Program-made: the position numbers and the translations under genes
In this document: piece by piece, positions 57,386 through 64,000 of the stretch
Layout of the letters: every line of letters starts with the position of its first letter
Position numbering within the stretch: the first letter of the stretch is position 1
Origin: Gallionellaceae bacterium
GTDB lineage: Bacteria > Pseudomonadota > Gammaproteobacteria > Burkholderiales > Gallionellaceae
Direction: 5' to 3'
Assembly: GCA_027448945.1 (NCBI GenBank)
Contig: DAIDMQ010000005.1
Coordinates: 30,832-94,831, forward strand
Length of the DNA: 64,000 nucleotides
The notes under the pieces: generated by a model
The model's database searches: none
Seen by the model: the letters and a program-made list of their open reading frames with translations, nothing else
What the model was told of the DNA's origin: nothing

Positions 57386-58990
57386 CTAGTAGTCATCCTG
57401 ATAACGTACTGTGATCGGATAACGCCAATCCTTGCCATAGGCGCGCTCCGTAATACGTACGCCAGGCGGAGATTGGCGCCGCTTGTACTCACTCAAGCGT
57501 ATCAAACGCACCACTCGCCTAACATCAGTCTCTGGCAATCCAAGTGCAATGATCTCTGGAATAGCCATATCCTGCTCCATATAGCACTGCACGATCTTAT
57601 CCAAAACGTCATAGGAGGGCAGACTATCCTGATCCGCCTGATCGGGACGTAGCTCTGCACTTGGTGCGCGGGTGATGATGCGCTCTGGGATCACATAGCC
57701 CAGCGTATTTCGATATCTTGAAACCTTATATACCAAGGTCTTACAGACATCCTTCAATACCGCGAACCCCCCCGCCATATCCCCATACAGCGTCGCATAA
57801 CCCACACTCATCTCGGATTTATTGCCTGTAGTCAGCACCAAACTACCAAATTTATTAGACATCGCCATGAGCAAAGTGCCGCGTATGCGCGCTTGCAAGT
57901 TCTCTTCCGTAGTATCGGCTGCCCGCCCGGCAAAAGTACCGCTCAAAGCTGCTTCAAAATCTTTAAAAATGGGCTGTATCGCCAACTCGTCATACCGCAC
58001 GCCAAGGATCTGCACCATTTCGCGCGAATCATCCAGACTAATCTGCGCTGTATAAGGGGATGGCATCATCACTGCATGCACCTTTTCTGCGCCCAGCGCA
58101 TCTACGGCCACAGCCAGCGTGAGTGCGGAATCTATACCGCCAGAAAGCCCCAGCAATATGCCGGGGAAACGATTCTTGGTGATGTAATCCTTAACCCCTA
58201 AACACAAGGCTTGATAAACGGCTGCTTCAGTAACCAACAAGGGAAGCTTCTCGCCCAAGATTTGACCTCCACTAGCGATGTCCAAATAGGTCAATGCTTC
58301 CTGCATTTGCACTGACTGAGCCACTAATTTTCCGCGACCATCCATCGCAAATGAGCCGCCATCAAAAATCAACTCATCCTGACCACCTACCATATTCACA
58401 TACACAGCAGGCATATGGGTTTCGGCGATGCGATCCCTGACCGTGTCATATCTACGCAACTGCTTATCGACCGCAAACGGCGAAGCATTCATCACCAACA
58501 ACACTTGTGCGCCCGCCAAACTCGCCCTGAGCGCAGGTTCAGGATCCCAAACATCTGCACAGATGTTCAGACCAAAATTCAGACCCTCTAATTCAAAAGT
58601 ACACGGCTCAATACCACGATCGAAATAGCGCTCTTCATCGAACACATCGTAATTGGGCAAATCATGCTTACAGTAAGTCAGTGCGACTTTGCCATCTTGC
58701 AACAATGAGGCCGCGTTATAGCGCTTACCACCGCGCTCATAGGGATGGCCGACCAATACAGCGATACCCTTTACTTGGCTTGCAAGCTCAAGCAATGCGG
58801 CCTCACAAGCACTATAGAAACCTGGCCGCAACAGCAAATCCTCAGGCGGATAGCCACATAGACTGAGTTCTGGCGTCACCATTAATGCAGCGCCTTGATC
58901 ACGAGCTTGTTGCGCATACTGCAATATTTTTACCGAATTTTCGGCCAGATCACCTAATACGCAATTGATTTGTGCGATAGCCAGTTTCAT
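57386..58990 (-). CDS. nadE: Glutamine-dependent NAD(+) synthase
   Basis: NadE amidates deamido-NAD to NAD using ammonia released from glutamine. From the ATG at 58990 there are 534 residues. The N-terminal nitrilase-type glutaminase domain (about 1-255) shows E41 in T-P-E-L-S-L-C-G-Y-P-P-E, a lysine in Y-C-K-H-D-L-P-N-Y and the cysteine in N-I-C-A-D-V-W-D. The C-terminal synthetase domain has the PP-loop G-L-S-G-G-I-D-S-A-L and T-T-G-N-K-S-E-M-S-V-G. It lies alone between the ompA terminator and the nusA operon. Confidence 0.96.
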   Translation of the reverse strand: MKLAIAQINCVLGDLAENSVKILQYAQQARDQGAALMVTPELSLCGYPPEDLLLRPGFYSACEAALLELASQVKGIAVLVGHPYERGGKRYNAASLLQDGKVALTYCKHDLPNYDVFDEERYFDRGIEPCTFELEGLNFGLNICADVWDPEPALRASLAGAQVLLVMNASPFAVDKQLRRYDTVRDRIAETHMPAVYVNMVGGQDELIFDGGSFAMDGRGKLVAQSVQMQEALTYLDIASGGQILGEKLPLLVTEAAVYQALCLGVKDYITKNRFPGILLGLSGGIDSALTLAVAVDALGAEKVHAVMMPSPYTAQISLDDSREMVQILGVRYDELAIQPIFKDFEAALSGTFAGRAADTTEENLQARIRGTLLMAMSNKFGSLVLTTGNKSEMSVGYATLYGDMAGGFAVLKDVCKTLVYKVSRYRNTLGYVIPERIITRAPSAELRPDQADQDSLPSYDVLDKIVQCYMEQDMAIPEIIALGLPETDVRRVVRLIRLSEYKRRQSPPGVRITERAYGKDWRYPITVRYQDDY

Positions 58991-59063
58991 AGTGGTCAAG
59001 TAAACAAATAAGGGGGATATTTTAGCATTGGCATCCGTTGATATCTGCAACGCTAGTCACAAT

Positions 59064-59093
59064 AAAAAGCGGACTGTTCCCAGTCCGCTTTTT
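59064..59093 (-). terminator. Intrinsic terminator of the OmpA-family gene
   Basis: AAAAAGCGGACTG (59064-59076) pairs with CAGTCCGCTTTTT (59081-59093) around a 4-base loop. It lies 22 bases after the porin stop and can also act on the plus strand. Confidence 0.92.
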
Positions 59094-59114
59094 ACACTTC
59101 AAATGTAAAACAGG

Positions 59115-60104
59115 TTACTTGACAGTTTGCACACGCACTGTTGAATCGACTTCAACGCGACGATTCTTAGCCTGACCAGCTTTGGTCTTATTATCAGCAA
59201 CCGGGTTAGCTGAACCCTTGCCAAAAGTTGAGATGCGACTCGCTGCTACACCTTTCTTAACCAGATAAGCCTTGACAGCTTCCGCACGATTAGCTGAGAG
59301 AGTGATGTTTGCATTCTCATTACCACGGCTGTCGGTATAACCAGTAACAGTCAGATTTGCATCCTTGTTCACTGCTGCGAATTCAACGACTTTATCTAAA
59401 TCGCTGATGTCCCCAGCCTTCAACTTAGAAGAAGAAGTTGCGAAGTTAGCACCTTCCAAAGTCACAGGCTTGTCAGAGAAGATAGTCTTAGGTGCAGAAA
59501 CGGGAGTAGGTGCGGGTGCCGCAACAACAGGAGCAGCTTTAGCAACCACTGGTTCAGCTTGCTTGATCACAACGGGAGCAGCGACTGCAACAACTGCTGC
59601 TGCAACAGCTGGCTTGTCGAAGTAGTAGTTGATACCCAAAGCGATGTTGCTGTTCTTGTACTTATCATTTTGGTAAGTTGAAGAGTCGGCAGTCCATTCA
59701 CCGAATGCGCTCCATTGAGGCGCGAATTTATATTCCAAACCCAAGCCACCGTGTACACGTGTATTAGGAGTTGTGAAAGCAGCACCCAACTTTGCATAAG
59801 GCATCAAATTGCCCATCGCATAACCCAACTTAGCGTCAAGATTAGCATCGCTGGCAGTAACAGACTTACTGTGAGCATCGTAAGAAACGACTGCACCTAC
59901 CACCCAGTTGCTCACATCCCAGTTGTAACCAGCCTGTGCACCCAAATAGCCTTTATTCTGTGCGGCAGCTAAAGAATTGGACTTTGAGTTGGTGTTATAA
60001 CCGACATCAGCGCCCAGATAAGCGCCTTTGAATTCACTTGCTTGCGCGGCAGACATCGCCAAAAAAGCAGTTGCCAACGCAATGCTCAATATAGATTTAT
60101 TCAT
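59115..60104 (-). CDS. OmpA-family outer-membrane protein
   Basis: A 329-residue outer-membrane protein. The signal peptide covers about 1-22 (ending A-Q-A-S). Residues 23-165 form a beta-barrel of OmpA-like/opacity type with alternating hydrophobic strands (G-A-Y-L-G-A-D-V-G-Y). An A/V/P-rich linker (about 165-215) leads to a C-terminal OmpA peptidoglycan-binding domain (about 215-325) with F-A-T-S-S-S-K-L, T-G-Y-T-D-S-R-G and N-R-R-V-E-V, where the diaminopimelate-binding aspartate and arginine are present. It has its own promoter and terminator, consistent with an abundant single-gene transcript. Confidence 0.92.
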   Translation of the reverse strand: MNKSILSIALATAFLAMSAAQASEFKGAYLGADVGYNTNSKSNSLAAAQNKGYLGAQAGYNWDVSNWVVGAVVSYDAHSKSVTASDANLDAKLGYAMGNLMPYAKLGAAFTTPNTRVHGGLGLEYKFAPQWSAFGEWTADSSTYQNDKYKNSNIALGINYYFDKPAVAAAVVAVAAPVVIKQAEPVVAKAAPVVAAPAPTPVSAPKTIFSDKPVTLEGANFATSSSKLKAGDISDLDKVVEFAAVNKDANLTVTGYTDSRGNENANITLSANRAEAVKAYLVKKGVAASRISTFGKGSANPVADNKTKAGQAKNRRVEVDSTVRVQTVK

Positions 60105-60180
60105 GATATTTCCTAGATTAGTTATTTAAATAGTTACGAAAATCATCGCAGAACCAAACTACGGCAACTTTCGAGCGCAG

Positions 60181-60208
60181 ATTTTACCTATACCCAGTTA
60201 ATTTGCAA
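60181..60208 (-). promoter_or_regulatory. Promoter of the OmpA-family gene
   Basis: On the minus strand TTGCAA (60203-60208) and TAAAAT (60181-60186) are 16 bases apart. The predicted start near 60174 gives a 5' leader of about 70 bases, long enough for small-RNA control as is common for porins. Confidence 0.55.
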
Positions 60209-60214
60209 GACGGC

Positions 60215-60949
60215 TCAAGCCCGCTGCCGACGGGCCTCGAACAGGCAGATTCCAGCACTTACCGAAACATTCAGGCTCTCCACACTACCCATCATGGGAA
60301 TACGCACCAACTCATCGCAAGTATCACGCGTAAGACGGCGCAAGCCTTCACCTTCCGCACCTAATACCCACGCCAAGCCACCTTTGTGTTTGAAACCATG
60401 TAGGTCTTGTTCCGCTTCACCTGCCGCACCCACCACCCAAATGTCGTTCTCTTGCAATTCGCGCAAGGTACGTGCCAGATTAGTCACTGTGATATAAGGC
60501 ACGGTTTCCGCCGCACCGCAGGCCACTTTTTCCACGGTCGCGGTGATACCGACAGCCCTGTCCTTGGGCGCGATCACCGCATGTACGCCAAATGCATCGG
60601 CACTACGCAGACACGCGCCCAAATTATGAGGGTCTTGCACGCCATCCAAAACCAGAATCAAAGGAGGTTCAGTCAGTGTTTCCAAAACATCTGACAGATG
60701 TTGCACACGCTGCGCAGCATCAACACGTGCAGCCACACCCTGATGACGATTGCCACCTGCCATTCCGTCCAAACGTGCCGCTTCAATAGGGATCATACGC
60801 ACGCCAGCCACTTCTGCGAGCTTGATGAGTTCACGCATACGCGGGTCTTGACGCTGCGCTTGCAAATAGATTTCTTGCACACCATCAGGATTCTGACGGA
60901 TGCGCGCAGTGACGGCATGAAAGCCGTAGATCAAACGCAGATCAGCCAT
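60215..60949 (-). CDS. rlmB: 23S rRNA (guanosine(2251)-2'-O)-methyltransferase RlmB
   Basis: RlmB methylates the ribose of G2251 in the 23S P loop. From the ATG at 60949 the protein has 244 residues beginning M-A-D-L-R-L-I-Y-G-F-H-A-V. The SpoU knot motifs are present: D-G-V-Q-D-P-H-N-L-G-A-C-L-R-S-A, G-A-E-G-E-G-L and S-L-N-V-S-V-S-A-G-I. The start overlaps rnr by 8 bases, the usual rnr-rlmB order. Confidence 0.95.
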   Translation of the reverse strand: MADLRLIYGFHAVTARIRQNPDGVQEIYLQAQRQDPRMRELIKLAEVAGVRMIPIEAARLDGMAGGNRHQGVAARVDAAQRVQHLSDVLETLTEPPLILVLDGVQDPHNLGACLRSADAFGVHAVIAPKDRAVGITATVEKVACGAAETVPYITVTNLARTLRELQENDIWVVGAAGEAEQDLHGFKHKGGLAWVLGAEGEGLRRLTRDTCDELVRIPMMGSVESLNVSVSAGICLFEARRQRA

Positions 60950-63176
60950 GACGCTTCTTTCCCTTGCCCGATTTTTTGACTGGCAACGCTTCACCGTCAG
61001 ACGCGATCTCCGCAACATCCTGCAGCACGAAATCAATCTTGGTGCTTTCCATATCTACTTTCACCACGCGTACTTGCACACGATCGCCCAAACGATAGCT
61101 TTGTCCGCTACGTTCGCCCAACAACTGGTGCTTACCCGCATCAAAATGGAAGTAGTCCTTGCCTAGTTCGGAGATATGTACCAGCCCCTCTACGTACAAA
61201 TCGTCCAACGAGACAAACATACCAAAGCTGGTGACCGAAGAAACCGTACCAGTGAACACGCTGCCCAGATGATCACGCATATAGAAACATTTCAACCATG
61301 CATCCACATCACGTGTCGCATCATCAGCGCGACGCTCAGTCATGGAACAATGTATGCCCAACTCGGCCCACTTCATGGCAGGCTTATATTGCTTGCCCTG
61401 CAAAACTGCCTTGATGGCACGGTGCACCAACAGATCTGGATAACGACGTATAGGTGAGGTGAAGTGTGCATAAGCTTCATAGCCCAAACCGAAGTGCCCG
61501 GTATTCTCAGGCTCGTATTTCGCCTGACGTAATGAACGCAACATCACTGTCTGCAGCAAACCCGCATCTGGACGACCTTTGATGCGCTTGAGCAACTTGG
61601 AATAATCTGCTGCATTGGGCTCATTTTCTCCGCCCAACTGCAGACCAAATTCTTTGAGGAATTCACGCACAGTTTCCAGCTTCTCCGGTGTAGGACCTTG
61701 GTGCACACGATACAGAACGGTGTGTTCGTTTTCATGTAGGTAATTCGCGGCACACACGTTGGCAGCCAACATACATTCTTCGATCAACTTGTGCGCGTCA
61801 TTGCGTACCACTGGGACGATGCGTTCGATTTTACCTTGATCATTGAAGATCATCTGCGTCTCTACCGTTTCAAAATCGATCGCACCGCGCTTGTCGCGCG
61901 CCTTGAGCAACTTCTTGAATAAGTCGTGCAGATTGTGCAAATGAGGCACCACATTAACGTATTGCTTGGCGAGATCGCCATCCGGCTCTGCCAACATCTC
62001 GGCAACCTGCGTATAGGTCAGGCGCGCGTTCGAATACATCACCGAAGGGTAGAAGCGGTACTTACCAATCTGACCGTCATTGCCCACGTGCATATCACAA
62101 ACCATGCATAAACGATCAACTTTGGGATTTAAGGAACACAGGCCATTGGATAACTCTTCCGGCAACATCGGGATCACACGACGTGGGAAATATACAGAGT
62201 TGCCGCGCAGAATCGCCTCTTTGTCCAAGGCATCATTGGTCTTCACATAATGACTCACGTCAGCAATAGCGACCACCAGACGATAGCCATCACGTTCTGG
62301 CGCGCAATACACCGCATCATCGAAATCGCGAGCAGTCTCGCCATCAATAGTCACCAAAGGCAGATTACGAATATCTTCGCGCCCCTCCCAATCGGATACA
62401 GCAACGGTGGGCGGAATGGCTTTAGCTTGGCGCTCGACATCATTGGGGAATTCATGCGGCAGATCGTGCTTGCGCAGCGCGATCTCAATTTCCATGCCGG
62501 GGTCGGCATAATTACCCAATATCTCAATAATGCGGCCAATAGGCTGTGCATGTTTATTCGGATGTTGCATAATTTCCAAGATGACCACTTGGCCTGCTTG
62601 CGCCTTACCTGCCTCACCTGGCGCAACAAGAATGTCTTGAGTGATGCGTCGATTCTCTGCCACAACGAACTGAATACCATGATCTTCGAATAAACGTCCA
62701 ACCACACGATTGTTGGCGCGTTCTAACACTTCGATGATCTTGGCTTCCGGACGACCACGTCTATCCACGCCGCTTTGACGCACCATCACCACATCGCCAT
62801 GCAACACTTGGTGCATCTCTTTTTCACTGAGAAACATATCGGCACTGCCGTCTTCGGGGATCAGAAAACCGAAGCCATCAGGATGACCTTGCACCTTACC
62901 TTTAATCAGATCGAGCTTTTCCATCACGCAAATTGCTCGTTTGCGATTGCGCATAATCTGGCCGTCGCGTTCCATAGCGCGTAAACGGCGTGAGAACAAA
63001 TCCTCTTCTTCATCTGTAATAAGCAGCATGTCCAACAACTCATCTTCGTGCACTGGGGCACCCTGTTCTGTCAATATTTGCAGGATGAACTCACGACTAG
63101 GGAGCGGATTTTCATATTGCTCGCGCTCGCGATCTAAAAATGGGTCCTGCTCACGTAAATTTTGTTTCTTTTTCAT
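60942..63176 (-). CDS. rnr: Ribonuclease R
   Basis: RNase R is a 3'-5' exoribonuclease that degrades structured RNA. From the ATG at 63176 it has 744 residues: an N-terminal helix-turn-helix (about 15-85), two cold-shock domains (about 85-245), the RNB catalytic domain (about 255-585, with the metal-binding aspartates in D-G-E-T-A-R-D-F-D-D-A-V), an S1 domain (about 635-720) and a short lysine-rich tail. Its start codon overlaps the -35 of the divergent tRNA-Leu promoter. Confidence 0.96.
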   Translation of the reverse strand: MKKKQNLREQDPFLDREREQYENPLPSREFILQILTEQGAPVHEDELLDMLLITDEEEDLFSRRLRAMERDGQIMRNRKRAICVMEKLDLIKGKVQGHPDGFGFLIPEDGSADMFLSEKEMHQVLHGDVVMVRQSGVDRRGRPEAKIIEVLERANNRVVGRLFEDHGIQFVVAENRRITQDILVAPGEAGKAQAGQVVILEIMQHPNKHAQPIGRIIEILGNYADPGMEIEIALRKHDLPHEFPNDVERQAKAIPPTVAVSDWEGREDIRNLPLVTIDGETARDFDDAVYCAPERDGYRLVVAIADVSHYVKTNDALDKEAILRGNSVYFPRRVIPMLPEELSNGLCSLNPKVDRLCMVCDMHVGNDGQIGKYRFYPSVMYSNARLTYTQVAEMLAEPDGDLAKQYVNVVPHLHNLHDLFKKLLKARDKRGAIDFETVETQMIFNDQGKIERIVPVVRNDAHKLIEECMLAANVCAANYLHENEHTVLYRVHQGPTPEKLETVREFLKEFGLQLGGENEPNAADYSKLLKRIKGRPDAGLLQTVMLRSLRQAKYEPENTGHFGLGYEAYAHFTSPIRRYPDLLVHRAIKAVLQGKQYKPAMKWAELGIHCSMTERRADDATRDVDAWLKCFYMRDHLGSVFTGTVSSVTSFGMFVSLDDLYVEGLVHISELGKDYFHFDAGKHQLLGERSGQSYRLGDRVQVRVVKVDMESTKIDFVLQDVAEIASDGEALPVKKSGKGKKRHG

Positions 63177-63204
63177 TGACAATATGTCCTTTAACAATTA
63201 CATT
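63176..63204 (+). promoter_or_regulatory. Promoter of tRNA-Leu
   Basis: A perfect TTGACA (63176-63181) and TACATT (63199-63204) are 17 bases apart, followed at once by GCGCGCC, a GC-rich discriminator typical of stringent control. The mature tRNA begins 20 bases after the -10. Confidence 0.8.
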
Positions 63205-63223
63205 GCGCGCCGTTGCAAATACA

Positions 63224-63308
63224 GCCCAGATGGCGGAATTGGTAGACGCGCACGGTTCAGGTCCGTGTGCCGCAAGGTGTGGAGGTTCGAGTCCTCTTCT
63301 GGGCACCA
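63224..63308 (+). tRNA. tRNA-Leu (CAG)
   Basis: A complete class II tRNA: 7-bp acceptor GCCCAGA/TCTGGGC, anticodon CAG, a long variable arm (T-G-C-C-G-C-A-A-G-G-T-G), T-loop G-G-T-T-C-G-A-G-T-C-C and encoded CCA. Its 3' end is the likely attachment site of the adjoining integrated element. Confidence 0.97.
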
Positions 63309-63321
63309 CGAATTAGTAAGC

Positions 63322-63356
63322 AAAGCCCCGTAGAATATAGCCTGCGGGGCTTTTTT
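63322..63356 (+). terminator. Intrinsic terminator of tRNA-Leu
   Basis: AAGCCCCG pairs with CGGGGCTT across a 14-base loop and is followed by T run (to 63356). It lies 14 bases after the tRNA CCA. Confidence 0.85.
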
Positions 63357-63377
63357 ACGGGCTTTTTGAGCCCTTCT

Positions 63378-63453
63378 CGATACACCGCTAATACACGGAT
63401 TCCCTCCGCTTCCCGTTTTTGATTGCACCAAAAATGCACCAACTATTGCACCA
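63378..63453 (+). repeat. Short direct repeats upstream of the integrase
   Basis: GATACACCG and AATACACGG lie in tandem near 63379-63399, and TGCACCA occurs three times (63424-63430, 63435-63441, 63447-63453) at 11- and 12-base spacing, one per helical turn. Such arrays between a tRNA attachment site and an integrase gene are often arm-type recombinase binding sites. Confidence 0.55.
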
Positions 63454-63513
63454 GCTTTTGATTGGTGAGGTGTACTATCCAGCTCTATTTTTTGTTTAAA
63501 AGTTTGAGTAGTC

Positions 63514-63933
63514 ATGGCTACATATCAAAAGCGTGGTAATAAGTGGCGCGCTCAAGTTCGCAAGGATGGGGAAAGCGTTTCCGCCTCGTTCGCTACTAAA
63601 GCTTTAGCAATCGCGTGGGCGACCTCGATCGAGGCCGGCATCATAGCAGGAAAAGCGACGGGCATACCTGATAAGACTTTTGGGGATCTGCTCGAACGCT
63701 ACGCCAAAGAAGTTTCGGTCTTAAAGCGTGGCGCACGATGGGAGCAAGTGCGCATTGCGTTATTCCTGCGAGATCCAATCGCAAATATTCATTTACGCGA
63801 TCTGAATCAAACGCACTTCGCTGGCTGGCGCGATAGGCGATTGCAGACCGTTCAAGCGGGCTCCGTTCTGCGTGTGAGCGAGGTCCGATTTAGTGGACGG
63901 GCAAGTCACTTAAATTATGCGGCAGCTGGGTAG
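63514..63933 (+). pseudogene. Site-specific tyrosine integrase, truncated after the core-binding domain
   Basis: The 139-residue frame starts like many tRNA-targeting phage-type integrases: arm-binding M-A-T-Y-Q-K-R-G-N-K-W-R-A-Q-V-R-K (1-17) and a core-binding domain (about 54-120, T-F-G-D-L-L-E-R-Y..I-H-L-R-D-L..W-R-D-R-R-L). Family resemblance stops after R120 (63873). The last 19 residues are unrelated, and the whole catalytic domain with its R-H-R-Y residues is missing. An inserted sequence seems to begin there, so the integrase is inactive unless the remainder lies intact beyond the insertion. It sits 205 bases downstream of tRNA-Leu. Confidence 0.82.
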
Positions 63934-64000
63934 CTGACATCATAAAACTGCTTGGCGAAATGGGCAGGGATTTGATTGCCAATTTTTGCATGTCGCCGAG
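63874..64000 (-). mobile_element. Probable IS3-like insertion inside the integrase, one end
   Basis: From about 63874 the sequence no longer fits the integrase. It contains the short palindrome GTCCGATTTAGTGGAC (63883-63898) close to the break, as in an IS terminal region, then a leftward-reading transposase-like frame. The exact boundary, target duplication and other end cannot be seen in the window. Confidence 0.5.
63915..64000 (-). CDS. Transposase C-terminus (IS3 OrfB/rve-like), partial
   Basis: On the minus strand an open frame enters from beyond the window and ends with TAA at 63915-63917. The visible 28 residues include R-R-H-A-K-I-G-N-Q-I-P-A-H-F-A-K-Q-F, which fits the C-terminal pattern R-R-H-x-x-x-G-x-x-x-P-x-x-F of IS3-family OrfB transposases. 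The assignment rests on this short match only. The stop lies about 40 bases from the presumed element end, as expected for an IS3 right end. Confidence 0.5.
   Translation of the reverse strand, partial: RRHAKIGNQIPAHFAKQFYDVSYPAAA

Noticed and set aside
63198..63515. 105-residue open frame on the minus strand across tRNA-Leu
   Set aside because: It is antisense to the tRNA; the stretch C-P-E-E-D-S-N-L-H is the well-known false translation of a tRNA-Leu complement.

Overview
The window reads as chromosomal DNA of a betaproteobacterium, most likely in the order Nitrosomonadales and perhaps near Gallionellaceae. That placement is inferred from gene content and order: a rimP-nusA-infB-rbfA-truB-rpsO-pnp operon, a fab cluster joined to tyrA, a fused aroA-cmk, rpsA and ihfB, then lapA-lapB-pyrF-rfaE1-hldD-cysM, together with FimV, SMC and an unlinked queF. 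No rRNA, CRISPR array or replication origin is visible. Coding density is very high; no stretch longer than 300 bases lacks a gene, the largest gap being about 270 bases before the tRNA cluster.

Layout. 1-1.8 kb: the end of a heavy-metal RND efflux operon (pump N-terminus, adaptor, small exported protein). 1.9-7.2 kb: queG diverging from tsaE-amiC-ankyrin protein, which converges on fimV. 7.3-22.1 kb: a minus-strand block. A strong promoter at 22.03-22.06 kb starts yceD-rpmF-plsX-fabH-fabD-fabG-tyrA-aroA/cmk-rpsA-ihfB, closed by a terminator at 12.4 kb. lapA-lapB-pyrF-rfaE1-hldD-cysM follows, for lipopolysaccharide assembly and heptose, pyrimidine and cysteine synthesis. 22.1-26.1 kb: maf-like pyrophosphatase plus a methyltransferase, a hybrid sensor kinase, and a Pro-Arg-His tRNA operon with its own promoter and terminator. 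26.1-32.3 kb: pgsA, uvrC, a family-5 uracil-DNA glycosylase, an undescribed 709-residue EF-hand membrane protein, and rlmJ.

32.4-41.4 kb: a solitary CbiM-like permease, a secretin-like protein/Rep/PilZ/DUF455 group, an NlpC lipoprotein, mltB, trxB, an Smr protein and an unrecognised 219-residue protein. 41.5-48.6 kb: a DUF4124 protein, smc, queF, a sugar kinase, dksA with a hairpin-bearing leader, and acpH. 48.6-57.3 kb: the nusA/infB translation-transcription operon with a promoter and a terminator-like leader hairpin. 57.4-63.2 kb: nadE, an OmpA-family porin, and rlmB-rnr. 63.2-64.0 kb: tRNA-Leu(CAG), followed by an integrase that appears cut by an IS3-like insertion. This marks the edge of a genomic island extending beyond the window.

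The most interesting signals are regulatory: terminator-like hairpins between promoter elements and start codon for both rimP-nusA and dksA, a near-leaderless yceD transcript, and an 11-bp inverted repeat with arms about six helical turns apart between rlmJ and the permease gene. The strongest candidate for an undescribed protein is the 709-residue EF-hand/cysteine/membrane protein translationally coupled to the uracil-DNA glycosylase. All promoter, terminator and operator calls come from reading the sequence by eye.
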